64,000 nucleotides of DNA from Bryobacterales bacterium KBS 96 (GTDB lineage Bacteria; Acidobacteriota; Terriglobia; Bryobacterales; Bryobacteraceae), in assembly GCA_000381625.1 (NCBI GenBank), contig KB906767.1:4703357-4767356 (forward strand), in the 5' to 3' direction. Every line of letters starts with the position of its first letter. The first letter of the stretch is position 1. The notes under the pieces are model-generated. The model saw nothing but the letters and a program-made list of their open reading frames with translations. It did not search any database and had not been told where the DNA came from. The position numbers and the translations under genes are program-made. Of this stretch, positions 17,302 through 26,556 are shown piece by piece.

Positions 17302-18465
17302 TTATGGTTTGCCGGTTGTGGCCGCGTTCTTCCGGGTGCGCTGGCGATCAGCCACGATCACCACGCGCATATCGCGGGCGAGGTGGACGACTCGATGATC
17401 TAGCGTACGACGCAAGAGCGGCGGCCACTTGCGCCGGTCGGGATGTGAGAGAAATATCTGGGTGACTTGATTCCGTCGCGCAAATTCGACCAGCACTTCG
17501 GCGATGTCTTCCCCTTGCAGTTCCCGAGTCTCTATTTGCATATTGCGCGCGAAATTGAGATGCTGCTCGAGTTTCTCCCGCTCATCGGATTTGAGATGGC
17601 GTCCAGGTTTAAGAATCGAAACGGCAAGGCAATCGGCGCCCAGGTAATCGGCAACTCGCTTGCCGCGCCGGATCAGGCGGGCAGATGCCGGGTCCGAAGT
17701 AACGTGGATCAGGATGCGTTCGGGACCTACATCGGAGGATAAAGACCGCCCACGCAGCACGTCTTCGTGTCGTTCGAGTGACGATTCTCCGGTCTGCAAA
17801 TGGCGAATGTTCACCTCGTGCGCGGTCTCGCGGAGCGCCAACTCCCGCAGCGCCACGAGCGTCTCCTCTTTGAAGAAATTTGCTTTGGCGCGCGCTGCCT
17901 TGTCCGGCGAATAGACGACGCCTCGCCCCAGGCGATTCAGCAGAGCCCGTGGAGTCAAATCGATCATCACCACTTCATCCGCTTGTTTCAGCACCCAATC
18001 GGGAATCGTCTCCCTGACCCGAATCCCGCTGATTTGCCAGACCTGGTCGTTGAGACTCTCCAGATGTTGGATATTCATCGTTGTCAAGACATCGATGCCG
18101 TGGTCGAGCAAAATGCTCACGTCCTGCCAGCGCTTTTTGCGCTCGGAACCCGGAATATTCGTATGAGGGAATTCATCGACAACGCAGACTTCCGGATGCC
18201 GCGCCAGAATCGCTTCCGTATCCATGTCCGCGAAGCTGGCGCCCTTGTAGGCAGTAACCCGCCGGGGAACAACTTCGAGCGCTTCAGCCTTCGCGATCGT
18301 GTCCGGCCGTCCGTGCGGCTCGAAGTAGCCAATCACTACGTCGCGGCCGCTGCGCTTGAGTTCATTCGCCTCCTTGAGCATCTGGTAAGTCTTGCCTACG
18401 CCTGCCGCGTAACCTAAGAAGATTTTGAGTTTGCCGCGCTGGCCGGAATCCGAAGTGAGCGGCAT
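17302..18465 (-). CDS. KdpD N-terminal sensor domain + universal-stress-like domain, no kinase (copy 1)
   Basis: A 387-residue soluble protein equivalent to the first 40% of KdpD. The KdpD domain has a Walker A-like motif GYAAGVGKT (18-26) and VCVVDEFPHTN as the Walker B-like site, followed from about 250 by a Usp-type domain (RILIHVTSDPASARLIRRGK). It has no membrane helices, HisKA or ATPase domain. The kinase half is encoded separately at 20339. It is the last gene before the KdpE-type operator, 3 bp after copy 2. It probably acts with the separate kinase in sensing cytoplasmic K+ or ATP. Confidence 0.9.
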   Translation of the reverse strand: MPLTSDSGQRGKLKIFLGYAAGVGKTYQMLKEANELKRSGRDVVIGYFEPHGRPDTIAKAEALEVVPRRVTAYKGASFADMDTEAILARHPEVCVVDEFPHTNIPGSERKKRWQDVSILLDHGIDVLTTMNIQHLESLNDQVWQISGIRVRETIPDWVLKQADEVVMIDLTPRALLNRLGRGVVYSPDKAARAKANFFKEETLVALRELALRETAHEVNIRHLQTGESSLERHEDVLRGRSLSSDVGPERILIHVTSDPASARLIRRGKRVADYLGADCLAVSILKPGRHLKSDEREKLEQHLNFARNMQIETRELQGEDIAEVLVEFARRNQVTQIFLSHPDRRKWPPLLRRTLDHRVVHLARDMRVVIVADRQRTRKNAATTGKP

Positions 18466-18468
18466 TCG

Positions 18469-19572
18469 TCAGTTCGGAAATACTTGAATGTCAATGCCTT
18501 CGACCGACTGAATGAGTCTATCGACCAGGCTCTTATAGATACGGTCCCGCCAGGATGGGGCTTCGCTCTGTCCTACAAAAATCTGCGTAATGCCGTGAGC
18601 ATGCACAAACTGGAGGATAAACTCAATGGCATTATCTTCGGGCAGCGCGTAGACGTGCGCGCCCGCGGCGCGAGCCTCATCGAGGATGCTGTCGAAATTC
18701 GCGGCTTCTCCATGGCGCCGTCGCCCAGCCGCGTAGGCAATGTGAAGCTCGCCATGAAATCGCCGGGCATTGCGCATGCCGCTGGCGAGAATGCCGGGAG
18801 CATCGCTGTCCGGCGTCACGACAGCCAATATCCTCTCCTGGGCGCCCCAGTTCCGTTCAATACCGTGGCGTTCCAGGTAGCTTTCAAGCTGGCGATCCAC
18901 TACATCGGCCGCAAGCACCAGCGCAACTTCGCGAAGTCGCGATAACTGCCGCTCCTTATCTGCTATGGCGTTCGGTGAGTAGGCGATTTGTTCCCGTTCC
19001 AGACAAGTTTCGGCGGGCGCGTCGACGACCACAATCTCGTCAGCCGTATTGACGAAGCTCAACGGCGCCGTAAAGGCCGCTCTTTTACCGGTAATTTGTT
19101 CTACCTCGTCGCGGGATTCGTCGACGTATTGAAGATTGATCGTCGTGATCACGGAGATGCCGGCATTCAACAATTGCTCGACATCCTGCCATCGCTTTGC
19201 GTGAACGTGGCCTGGCGGATTGTCGTAAGCCAGCCCGTCTACCAGGCAGACCTGCGGGCGCCGGCGCAGAATCTCTTCCAAGTTCATTACCGGGACCCCT
19301 TCCGTCACTTCAACTGGAATGATTTCGAGATGCCGCAACACACACTCGGCTTCGGGAGGAATGTGCGGCTGTAGGGCTCCGACGATCACATCCTGCCCCC
19401 GCTCCTTGCGCCGGCGCCCTTCATCCAACATCCGGTACGACTTGCCGACACCCGACGCATAGCCCAGGAAAATCTTCAGACGTCCGCGCCGCTGCTGCCG
19501 CTCTTCTGCCTCAAGTTGTTTCAGCAACCGATCCGGATCGGGCCGCGAAAGCAGAGTGGACAACGAATACAC
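18469..19572 (-). CDS. KdpD N-terminal sensor domain + universal-stress-like domain, no kinase (copy 2)
   Basis: A 367-residue paralogue of copy 1 with a 30-residue N-terminal extension rich in charged residues. Walker A-like GYASGVGKS is at 37-45. At the position of the well-conserved DE[FL]xHTN it reads VCLVDGLAYDN, losing the acidic and histidine residues, so nucleotide handling may differ. The C-terminal Usp-type half retains ERILAVVTPDS. No membrane or kinase domains. It lies between kdpE (53 bp) and copy 1 (3 bp) and is likely co-transcribed. Confidence 0.88.
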   Translation of the reverse strand: MYSLSTLLSRPDPDRLLKQLEAEERQQRRGRLKIFLGYASGVGKSYRMLDEGRRRKERGQDVIVGALQPHIPPEAECVLRHLEIIPVEVTEGVPVMNLEEILRRRPQVCLVDGLAYDNPPGHVHAKRWQDVEQLLNAGISVITTINLQYVDESRDEVEQITGKRAAFTAPLSFVNTADEIVVVDAPAETCLEREQIAYSPNAIADKERQLSRLREVALVLAADVVDRQLESYLERHGIERNWGAQERILAVVTPDSDAPGILASGMRNARRFHGELHIAYAAGRRRHGEAANFDSILDEARAAGAHVYALPEDNAIEFILQFVHAHGITQIFVGQSEAPSWRDRIYKSLVDRLIQSVEGIDIQVFPN

Positions 19573-19625
19573 CTCTTACTTGCTGCCATGATCGCATGAT
19601 TTCCCTGCATCGAGGCATAAGGGAT

Positions 19626-20342
19626 TTATAAAGACGAATGAACCGGATGGCCCGCGCCGGCGATTTCAAACCGGTATCCCAGCCATGGTTCTGTCAGAAT
19701 ATATTTCGGCTTGGAGGGATTGGGCTCGATCTTTTTCCTTAGTTGGTTTACAAAAACGCGCAGATACTCGACCTCATTGCCGTAATCCGGCCCCCAGACG
19801 GCCTGCAGTAATCGGCCATGACTCAGTGGCACATTCGGGTTGGTTAGAAAATACTGAAGCAGGTCGAATTCTTTCGGCGTCAGACGAACCTGTTGCCCAT
19901 GCACCACAACGCGCCTGGCGGTCAGATTGACATCGAAGTCGGCCAATTTGACCGTATTGGAAGAGCCATCGGCAGGCGCCGGAAGTCGGCGGAGAGCGGC
20001 TCGAATTCGCGCAAGCAATTCGGGCATGCCGAACGGCTTGGTGACATAGTCGTCGGCGCCGGCATCGAGCGCCGCAACCTTCTCCTGTTCGGCATTCCGC
20101 ACTGTAAGCATGATAATGGCGATCTCCGAGTTCGCTCGAATCAGCCGGCAAGTTTCCATGCCGCCGATACCGGGCATGTTCACATCGAGCAAGACAAGAT
20201 CGAACTTCTCGTCGCGCACCGCTTGCAACCCATCCTCTCCGGTGCGAGCGTCGGAGACCTCGAAGTTGGCGCCAGTGAGGGCCGCCCGCATGACGCGCCG
20301 TATTTGCGGATCGTCGTCAACTATGAGAATCCGGTACATCAT
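19626..20342 (-). CDS. kdpE: OmpR-family response regulator KdpE
   Basis: A 238-residue two-component regulator: receiver domain with phospho-acceptor D53 (LVLLDVNMPGIGG), the acidic pair at 9-11 and lysine in YVTKPFG; then a winged-helix DNA-binding domain (LTPKEFDLLQYFLTNP, RVFVNQLRKKIEPNP). It overlaps the histidine-kinase gene by 4 nt. Context with kdpFABC and the 11-bp-period operator at 17222 supports kdpE. Confidence 0.93.
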   Translation of the reverse strand: MMYRILIVDDDPQIRRVMRAALTGANFEVSDARTGEDGLQAVRDEKFDLVLLDVNMPGIGGMETCRLIRANSEIAIIMLTVRNAEQEKVAALDAGADDYVTKPFGMPELLARIRAALRRLPAPADGSSNTVKLADFDVNLTARRVVVHGQQVRLTPKEFDLLQYFLTNPNVPLSHGRLLQAVWGPDYGNEVEYLRVFVNQLRKKIEPNPSKPKYILTEPWLGYRFEIAGAGHPVHSSL

Positions 20343-21817
20343 TCTCCGTCGGAGCCGGTATCCGTGGGAACAGCCAGCGAGAATGTTGATCCACGTCCAA
20401 TTTCACTCTCCACCCAAATATCGCCCCCGTGCGCTCGCGCGACTTCTCTGGCGATGGCCAGTCCCATGCCTGCGCCCGGCACGTGCCTCTCTTCCGCCGA
20501 TCCGCGAAAGAATTTGTCGAAAATATGTTCCTGGTCCGCCTTCGGGATGCCAACGCCTTCGTCGCGGATCCGAATCACGATTTGTCCGGCTTGCCTGCTG
20601 GCCGTAATTGTAATCGAACTGAGCGGAGGTGAATACTTCAGCGCATTTCCGACTAACTGTCGCACCGTCAGGTTCATGAGATCCGGATCGGCGGAGAACA
20701 CCGGCAGATTATCGTCAATTTGAACGATCACCGTTCGCCCGTCTTTCCGCCTTTCGAGATCGCGCGCGAGAGCATCCAGCAGGTTTTGCAGTTTGCAAGG
20801 TCTTTTACGCAGCCTGACCGCGCCGGCCTCGATTCGCGCCATCTGAATCGCGTCGCTCACCAGTTCGTTCAACCGATCTGTTTCTTCGTCAATGACGGTG
20901 ATTAATTCATGCGCGGTCGCGGATTCCGGCATTGTACATTTCTGAATCATCGGGGAGATCAGGAGAGAGCCCGCCGCCGCCTTGATTGACGTCAGGGGCG
21001 TCTTGAATTCATGGGCAATCGCATCCAGCAACGTCGATTTTAGTTTCTCGCCCTTTCGCTCCGCCTGTGCCTGGGTCGTTTCCTCGCGATGACGCTCACG
21101 CTCCATGGTGATGGCAATCAGGTTCAAGATCGCCTGCAACGCGCCGTCGCTCAACGCGATTCCTTCGGCGGCAAAACTCCCGATGGGCTCCGAACCCAAT
21201 CGTATCGGCGCGATCACCATTCTTCGCTCGCTGTGCTTGATGATCATGGCCTGGCTCACGACTTCCTTCAGTTCACGCGTCAGATCTTTTGGGGATTCGC
21301 CGGAGCCGTCGGTTGCATGGATCGCTCCGGAATAACGATCGAATATCGCAACGTTTTTGAATCCAAATAGCCGCGCAATATGGCCGGCGATTTGACTCGT
21401 GGCGCTCTCGTGCTCATCGAGCAGCAGGATTGCCCGGCTTAGCGAATAAAGCTGCTCCGTCTCTCGCTTGCTGCTCCAGGCTTCGTTGGTTTGCCGTTTG
21501 GCATAGGACGAAAGCTGACTTCCGATGATGGCAGTCGCCAGAAACGCCAGCAGCGCCGCCCAGTTTTGCGGATCGGCGATCGTAAACGTCAAAACCGGCG
21601 GCAAAAAAAAGTAATTGAAGCACAACATAGCCGCCACGGCCGCAATCGTGGATTCGAGCAAGCCCCAGAACGTCGCAATAACCAGCACGACCGGCAGATA
21701 GAAAAACGCAACGGTGGCTGCATTCACATGCAAGAAGCGATAACAGACGACGGTGATTGCCGCTGTCGCCGCCAGACTTGCGGCGACTCTGCTCAGTTTC
21801 GTGATTGCGTGCGGCAA
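20339..21817 (-). CDS. kdpD: Sensor histidine kinase, KdpD C-terminal half (DUF4118-GAF-HisKA-HATPase)
   Basis: A 492-residue membrane kinase. It starts with the four-helix DUF4118 membrane module typical of KdpD (to about residue 110), a GAF-like region, then HisKA with the phosphorylated histidine in IAHEFKTPLTSIKAA, and an HATPase with NALKYSPP, GVGIPKADQEHIFDKFFR and PGAGMGLAIAR. It lacks the usual N-terminal KdpD and Usp domains, which are on the two separate proteins at 17302 and 18469. First gene of the regulatory operon, overlapping kdpE by 4 nt. Confidence 0.92.
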   Translation of the reverse strand: MPHAITKLSRVAASLAATAAITVVCYRFLHVNAATVAFFYLPVVLVIATFWGLLESTIAAVAAMLCFNYFFLPPVLTFTIADPQNWAALLAFLATAIIGSQLSSYAKRQTNEAWSSKRETEQLYSLSRAILLLDEHESATSQIAGHIARLFGFKNVAIFDRYSGAIHATDGSGESPKDLTRELKEVVSQAMIIKHSERRMVIAPIRLGSEPIGSFAAEGIALSDGALQAILNLIAITMERERHREETTQAQAERKGEKLKSTLLDAIAHEFKTPLTSIKAAAGSLLISPMIQKCTMPESATAHELITVIDEETDRLNELVSDAIQMARIEAGAVRLRKRPCKLQNLLDALARDLERRKDGRTVIVQIDDNLPVFSADPDLMNLTVRQLVGNALKYSPPLSSITITASRQAGQIVIRIRDEGVGIPKADQEHIFDKFFRGSAEERHVPGAGMGLAIAREVARAHGGDIWVESEIGRGSTFSLAVPTDTGSDGE

Positions 21818-21860
21818 GGCAGTCCCGCCTTATTCTACTCGGAAGACGGCGTTCACGGCT

Positions 21861-22583
21861 CTATGGCGCTTTGGAAATGGCCTGACCCTGCTTCAACATC
21901 GGCCGAATCAATTCGAATACATCCTCGGCGACAACCTTGTTTCCCTGCTGGCTTGGATGCATGCCATCCGGCTGCATCAAGTTGGGCTTGTCGTAAACGT
22001 GAATCAGCAGAAACGGCAGGAAGCGCAGGCGATATTTTTTGGCAAGCTCGGGATACATGGCGGTGAATGGCTTCACGTAGTCCGGGCCGTAGTTCGGCGG
22101 CAGAGTGATGCCGGCCAGCACCAGCGGAATCTTCGCGGCGCGCAACTGCTCAATCATTTGATCCAGGTTCTTTTTTGTTTCCTCCACCGGAATGCCCCGA
22201 AGTCCATCGTTTCCTCCAAATTCCAGAATGACTAACGCCGGCTTCTCCGCAATCACATTCTCGATTCGCAGCAGGCCGTCCGACGTCGTGTCCCCGCTCA
22301 CACCCTGGTTTTCGACGCGATATTGATAGCCGTCCTGGTCGAGGATGTCCTGCAGATAGGCCGGATAGCTTTTGCCCGAAACGCCCTGCGTCAGGCTATC
22401 GCCGAATGCCACAACGACCGGCCGATTGTCTTCCTGCTGTGGCGGTTGGTGCGCGGGCGGCGCTTCCGCCTGTTGCACGGAACTCGCGGGCGCCGCTTTC
22501 CGTTCTTCCTGATGGGAGTTGCCGCATGACGAATCCAGAAATATCGCCAGGAAGCTAATTGCAACAATGAAAACAGGCCGCAT
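21861..22583 (-). CDS. tesA: GDSL-type arylesterase / acyl-CoA thioesterase I-like, TesA family
   Basis: About 240 residues with an N-terminal export signal and a cysteine at the end of the hydrophobic stretch (FLDSSCG), which may be a non-canonical lipobox. After a Pro/Gln/Ala-rich linker comes a SGNH hydrolase: block I FGDSLTQG (nucleophile serine), block III GGNDGLRG and block V DGMHPS. Relatives cleave acyl esters, thioesters and lysophospholipids in the periplasm. The start is ATG 22583; the upstream in-frame TTG at 22592 is rejected because it would lie within the 23-bp gap to ybbA. The divergent tesA/ybbA arrangement is as in E. coli. Confidence 0.88.
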   Translation of the reverse strand: MRPVFIVAISFLAIFLDSSCGNSHQEERKAAPASSVQQAEAPPAHQPPQQEDNRPVVVAFGDSLTQGVSGKSYPAYLQDILDQDGYQYRVENQGVSGDTTSDGLLRIENVIAEKPALVILEFGGNDGLRGIPVEETKKNLDQMIEQLRAAKIPLVLAGITLPPNYGPDYVKPFTAMYPELAKKYRLRFLPFLLIHVYDKPNLMQPDGMHPSQQGNKVVAEDVFELIRPMLKQGQAISKAP

Positions 22584-22606
22584 TCGTTCCAATCTTATCG
22601 ACTGTC
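22584..22606. promoter_or_regulatory. 23-bp gap between divergent tesA and ybbA start codons
   Basis: The two start codons are only 23 bp apart and neither has a Shine-Dalgarno sequence. On the minus strand TAAGAT (22597-22592) is a fair -10 match 8 nt before the tesA ATG, implying a leaderless transcript. The plus-strand -10 is less clear (CTTATC or TTATCG). Each promoter would have to extend into the other gene. Confidence 0.35.
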
Positions 22607-23332
22607 ATGGATTCTCATTCGGTTTCGCCCCTGCTCAAAGACATCATCCAGGTGGAAAACCTCACGAAAACGATCGACAACGGAAGCAACCGTGTCGAAA
22701 TTCTGCGAGGGCTGACGTTTGCCATTCCCCGAGGTGAATTCGTGGCAATTATGGGCGCGTCGGGAAGCGGCAAGAGCACCCTACTGGGACTGATGGCGGG
22801 CCTCGATACCGCCACTTCCGGCAGGATTGTTCTCGACGGGCTCGATATTACGAATCTTGCCGAAGATAAACTGGCTCGCATACGCGGCACGAAGATCGGG
22901 TTTGTCTTTCAGGCCTATCAGCTTGTGCCTACGCTCACCGCCCAGGAGAATGTTCTGCTGCCGGCGGAACTGACCGGAGCGGCCGGCGATATTGAAAAGC
23001 GGGCCCGCGAGCTGCTGGGGAGGGTCGGCCTTGGCAATCGCGGCCATCATTACCCAGTACAGCTTTCGGGAGGAGAGCAGCAGCGCGTCGCCGTTGCCCG
23101 AGCGTTCATCACGCAGCCGCCGATTCTGATGGCGGACGAGCCCACCGGTAATCTCGACAGCATCAATGGCTCTCACATTCTCGAATTGCTGCTGGAACTG
23201 AATCGCGAGGAGAAGACCACCCTAGTGCTGGTGACGCACGACCAGCAGATTGCCGGGCAGGCCGATCGGATCATAGCGCTCCGCGACGGCGCCATCGTGT
23301 CCGACCAGCATATCGTCCGCATTGAGGCTTGA
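22607..23332 (+). CDS. ybbA: ABC transporter ATP-binding protein YbbA (LolD/MacB-like)
   Basis: A 241-residue ATPase of the MacB/LolD/FtsE class. Walker [11 protein letters not shown]-loop [21 protein letters not shown] (typical of LolD/MacB), signature LSGGEQQR, Walker [14 protein letters not shown]-loop LVTHD. It overlaps the large permease gene by 4 nt and diverges from tesA, which identifies it as the YbbA type, thought to act with YbbP on membrane-embedded or lipophilic substrates. Confidence 0.92.
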   Translation: MDSHSVSPLLKDIIQVENLTKTIDNGSNRVEILRGLTFAIPRGEFVAIMGASGSGKSTLLGLMAGLDTATSGRIVLDGLDITNLAEDKLARIRGTKIGFVFQAYQLVPTLTAQENVLLPAELTGAAGDIEKRARELLGRVGLGNRGHHYPVQLSGGEQQRVAVARAFITQPPILMADEPTGNLDSINGSHILELLLELNREEKTTLVLVTHDQQIAGQADRIIALRDGAIVSDQHIVRIEA

Positions 23333-25866
23333 TGCGATTCTTCCGCACCGCCTCGAAAATCGCCTGGCGAGAGCTGAAGGCGACGCCCTCGCGTTTTCTC
23401 TTTGTCATTATCGCCGTGGCCGTGGGCGTCGGAGCCTTGAGTGGAGTGAAGGGATTCGGCGCCGCCTTCAGCAGCATGCTGCTTCGTAATGCGAAGCAAT
23501 TGACAGCTTCCGATTTGTCCGCGCAGATTTGGGGCGTGCCGACCGAAGATCAATTGCAACGACTGCACAATCTGGCGCGGCAGACGGGGAGCCGGCTAAC
23601 CCGTGTAACCGAGACAGTCTCGATGGCCGCGCCCGAACGTGGCGGCATTCCGCAAATGGTGTCGGTCAAAGCCGTGGATCCGGCAGTCTATCCTTTCTAT
23701 GGCGCGCTGACACTCGCCCCCGCCAAGCCGCTGGAAGAGCTTCTATCTTCCACTTCCGTACTCGTCAACCAGGAACTCGAAATCCGCCTGCGCGTCAGGC
23801 CGGGCGACGCGATTCGGCTGGGCGGGAAGACATTCTCAATTGCCGGCACGCTTGTAACGGAACCGGACCGGCTGGCTTCCGGGTTTGGCCCCGGAATGCG
23901 GGTGCTGCTGAACCGGCAAGCATTGGACCGCACCGGACTCATCCAGCCGGGCAGCCGCGCCGCCCAGCGCTTTCTATTCAAGCTCAATCCGGATGCCAAC
24001 CTCGACAGCCTGAAGGCAAGTCTGGAAAGCATTCTGCCCCATCCCCGCCTTACGGATTACCGCGATGGCGACCCGGCCGTCGAACGAGGAATTGAGCGGT
24101 CCACGACGTTTCTGAGCTTGCTCAGCCTGATCGCGCTGATTGTCGGTTCCCTGGGCGTCGGCATGGCGATGCATTCGCACCTGCAACAGAAGATGGACAC
24201 CATTGCCATCATGAAGTCGGTCGGCGCGCGGTCGCGTCAGATTATGACGGTGTACGTGATCCAGACGTTGTGGCTAGGAATCGCCGGCGGACTGATCGGG
24301 GTGGCCGTGGGTGCCGTGGTCCAACGATCATTTCCCGTCTTGATCCATCGGGTCCTTTCTCTCCTCCCGCAGGTCAGTTGGGACTGGTCGTTTAGCCTTC
24401 AGGGTTTCGCGCTAGGAATACTGGCGACCCTGCTATTCACCATTCCGCCTCTCGTCGGTATCCGCGAGATTCGGCCCGGACTGGTCTTTCGCCGCGAGAT
24501 GGCGGACGCGAAGAATCTGCGACGGCAGCGGCTGGTTCCCAGCCTGATATCCGGGCTGGCAATTCTCGCCGGTTTCGCCGCGATCGCCGTTTGGCTGAGC
24601 AACTCATGGACGATGGGCGCATATTTTGTTGGTGGACTGGCAGCCAGCCTCGTTTTGCTCACGCTGACGGCTGCGCTGCTGCTCAGGCTGATGCGGTGGC
24701 TCGTGCAGCGGTCCGGCCGCAAACTTCCGGCCAGCTTCCGCCATGGGTTCGCGAATCTGTATCGTCCGGGAACCCACGCGGCTTCAGTCCTGGTCGCCCT
24801 CGGCATCGGCGTCATGTTCACGCTCAGCACCTACCTTATCGAAAACACTGTGATCCGCGACGTGACCCGCGAGGGCCCGGGGCGCGCCGGCAACGTGTTC
24901 CTGCTTGACATTCGTCCGGCTCAACGAACACAGATTGTCCAGTTTGTCGGAGCACAACCGGGCGTCAATCGACGTGTCAATCTCGTCGGATATTTCGTGG
25001 CGCGCGTGCTCTCCCGCAATGGGATCGCGACGCAGAATTTACCGCTTCCCAGGCACAGGAAAGACCGGCTGCAAACCACTCGCATTTCCATCGCGGCCAC
25101 GCTCCCCGAGAACGTTCAGATCAAGTCGGGTTCGTTCTGGAAGCCAGACGCTACCGAGCCCCAATTGGCAATTTCGGAGGATGAGAGCCGCGAATACGAA
25201 ATCGAGCAAGGGGATCGCATCCAGTTGCAGGCAGCCGGCCGGCTGATTACAGCTCCGGTGGTCGCCATCTTCTCTATCGAAAAGCGAGCGGCGATCCGCT
25301 TCGATGTGCTGTTTCCGGAAAAAGCGCTGGCCGCAACACCCGCAATCTATTTCGGTTCGGCGCAGGTGCAGCCGGACAAAATTCCCGATCTTGAACTAGC
25401 GTTGTTCGAGAAGTTTCCCACGCTCACCGTGATGAATCTGGCCGATATCCTACAGCGCATTCAGCAGGCCGTCGATCAGGTGGCGCTGGTGATCCGGTTT
25501 CTTGCAGCCTTCGCGATCCTCGCGGGCATCATTATTCTTTCTTCGAGTATTGCCGGAACGCGCCATCGCCGCATCCGGGAGGTCGCGATCCTCAAAACTC
25601 TGGGCGCCACCAGGAAGCGCATTTCCGGCATATTCTCCATTGAGTTCACCATTCTCGGGGCCGTCTCCGGCTTCATCGGCGGTCTGCTGGCGAATGGGTT
25701 CAGCAGCATCATCGCGAACAAATTCATCGAGACGCAATTCACATTCGACTGGCGGGCACTCCTGATCGCCACAATCGCGACCGCCATCCTGGCAAACGCA
25801 GCCGGCTGGCTCGCCAGTATGAAGATCCTGGACTTGCGCCCGCTCGAAGTTCTGCGATCTGAATAG
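23329..25866 (+). CDS. ybbP: ABC transporter permease YbbP (two FtsX-like domains)
   Basis: An 845-residue membrane protein of the MacB/FtsX type VII superfamily. After an N-terminal helix and periplasmic domain, two FtsX domains follow, each with three helices; the second is marked by IREVAILKTLGATRKRISGIFSIEFTILG and the first by DTIAIMKSVGARSRQIMTVYVIQ. Length and duplicated architecture match E. coli YbbP (804). Its start overlaps the ybbA stop (ATGA-type). Confidence 0.9.
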   Translation: MMRFFRTASKIAWRELKATPSRFLFVIIAVAVGVGALSGVKGFGAAFSSMLLRNAKQLTASDLSAQIWGVPTEDQLQRLHNLARQTGSRLTRVTETVSMAAPERGGIPQMVSVKAVDPAVYPFYGALTLAPAKPLEELLSSTSVLVNQELEIRLRVRPGDAIRLGGKTFSIAGTLVTEPDRLASGFGPGMRVLLNRQALDRTGLIQPGSRAAQRFLFKLNPDANLDSLKASLESILPHPRLTDYRDGDPAVERGIERSTTFLSLLSLIALIVGSLGVGMAMHSHLQQKMDTIAIMKSVGARSRQIMTVYVIQTLWLGIAGGLIGVAVGAVVQRSFPVLIHRVLSLLPQVSWDWSFSLQGFALGILATLLFTIPPLVGIREIRPGLVFRREMADAKNLRRQRLVPSLISGLAILAGFAAIAVWLSNSWTMGAYFVGGLAASLVLLTLTAALLLRLMRWLVQRSGRKLPASFRHGFANLYRPGTHAASVLVALGIGVMFTLSTYLIENTVIRDVTREGPGRAGNVFLLDIRPAQRTQIVQFVGAQPGVNRRVNLVGYFVARVLSRNGIATQNLPLPRHRKDRLQTTRISIAATLPENVQIKSGSFWKPDATEPQLAISEDESREYEIEQGDRIQLQAAGRLITAPVVAIFSIEKRAAIRFDVLFPEKALAATPAIYFGSAQVQPDKIPDLELALFEKFPTLTVMNLADILQRIQQAVDQVALVIRFLAAFAILAGIIILSSSIAGTRHRRIREVAILKTLGATRKRISGIFSIEFTILGAVSGFIGGLLANGFSSIIANKFIETQFTFDWRALLIATIATAILANAAGWLASMKILDLRPLEVLRSE

Positions 25867-25991
25867 CGTAATTCAGCAATAATAATCACGTAAATCTCCG
25901 CTTGAAGGGGCGGACCCTATTTTGAAGCGCGGAAACGGGGGACAGACCTTCCTGGGTAGATCGAAATTTGATTCTTTATTACTCATATCTA

Positions 25992-26020
25992 TTGACATGC
26001 ATAGCATGATGTTTTATTCT
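25992..26020 (+). promoter_or_regulatory. Housekeeping-type promoter of hsp20 with embedded palindrome
   Basis: TTGACA (25992-25997), 17-nt spacer, TATTCT (26015-26020). Within it CATGC-ATA-GCATG (25996-26008) is a perfect inverted repeat that overlaps the -35 and spacer, a position suited to a repressor. It is not the CIRCE/HrcA repeat. The transcript would start near 26027, leaving a 28-nt leader with AGGAGGT. Confidence 0.6.
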
Positions 26021-26054
26021 TCACTTGTAGAGAGATCTACAGGAGGTATTCAGA

Positions 26055-26498
26055 ATGCCAGTTGTTAAGTACAATCCGCTACGAGCTGATTTTGAGGATT
26101 TCCCGAGCCTGCGCGTTTTCCAGGACACCGTGTCCCGTCTCTTTTCCGAGCCGGCTTCGCGCCCCTGGACGCCATCGGTCGACATCTTCGAGACTGAGAA
26201 CGACTTGGTGCTCAAAGCCGATCTCCCGGATATCGATCCCAAAGCTATTGAAATCCAGATTGAAAATGACACGTTGACGCTCAAGGGTGAGCGCAAATTC
26301 GAGCAGCAGAAAAATGGGAAAGGCTATCACCGGCTGGAGCGCAGTTATGGCTCCTTCGTAAGAGCGTTCAGCTTGCCGGAAACCGTGGACCCTGAAAACG
26401 TGAAGGCCGATTACAAAGCAGGCGTGCTCACGATAACACTCGCCAAAAAGGAACTTGCGAAACCGCGATCGATCAAAATCGACGTGTCCAACGACTGA
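26055..26498 (+). CDS. Small heat-shock protein Hsp20 (alpha-crystallin family)
   Basis: A 147-residue ATP-independent holdase chaperone. The alpha-crystallin domain runs from about residue 38 (WTPSVDIFETENDLVLKADL) to 138, with the conserved GVLTITLAKKE near the end (A-x-x-x-G-V-L motif as YKAGVLTITL) and a short C-terminal tail with RSIKIDV. AGGAGGT lies 8 nt before the ATG. A single-gene unit: its own promoter and a terminator at 26528. Confidence 0.95.
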   Translation: MPVVKYNPLRADFEDFPSLRVFQDTVSRLFSEPASRPWTPSVDIFETENDLVLKADLPDIDPKAIEIQIENDTLTLKGERKFEQQKNGKGYHRLERSYGSFVRAFSLPETVDPENVKADYKAGVLTITLAKKELAKPRSIKIDVSND

Positions 26499-26527
26499 TC
26501 CTACGAACCAATCAATACCACTTCTCT

Positions 26528-26556
26528 GGGGGGTGTACTTTCCCCCCCATTTTGTT
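26528..26556 (+). terminator. Rho-independent terminator after hsp20
   Basis: GGGGGG (26528-26533), an 8-nt loop, CCCCCC (26542-26547) and then CATTTTGTT. The stem is six G-C pairs followed by a short T-rich tail, 29 bp after the hsp20 stop. The stretch from here to 26760 holds no supported gene. Confidence 0.75.

Noticed and set aside
19893-20723. 276-codon frame on the plus strand opposite kdpE and the kinase
   Set aside because: Both genes on the minus strand are complete with all catalytic motifs; the frame is a high-GC shadow.
25915-25960. GGGCGGACCCTATTTTG and GGGGGACAGACCTT strings before hsp20
   Set aside because: They resemble fragments sometimes seen near REP-type elements, but a single occurrence without inverted repeats or a transposase is not enough to call a mobile element.
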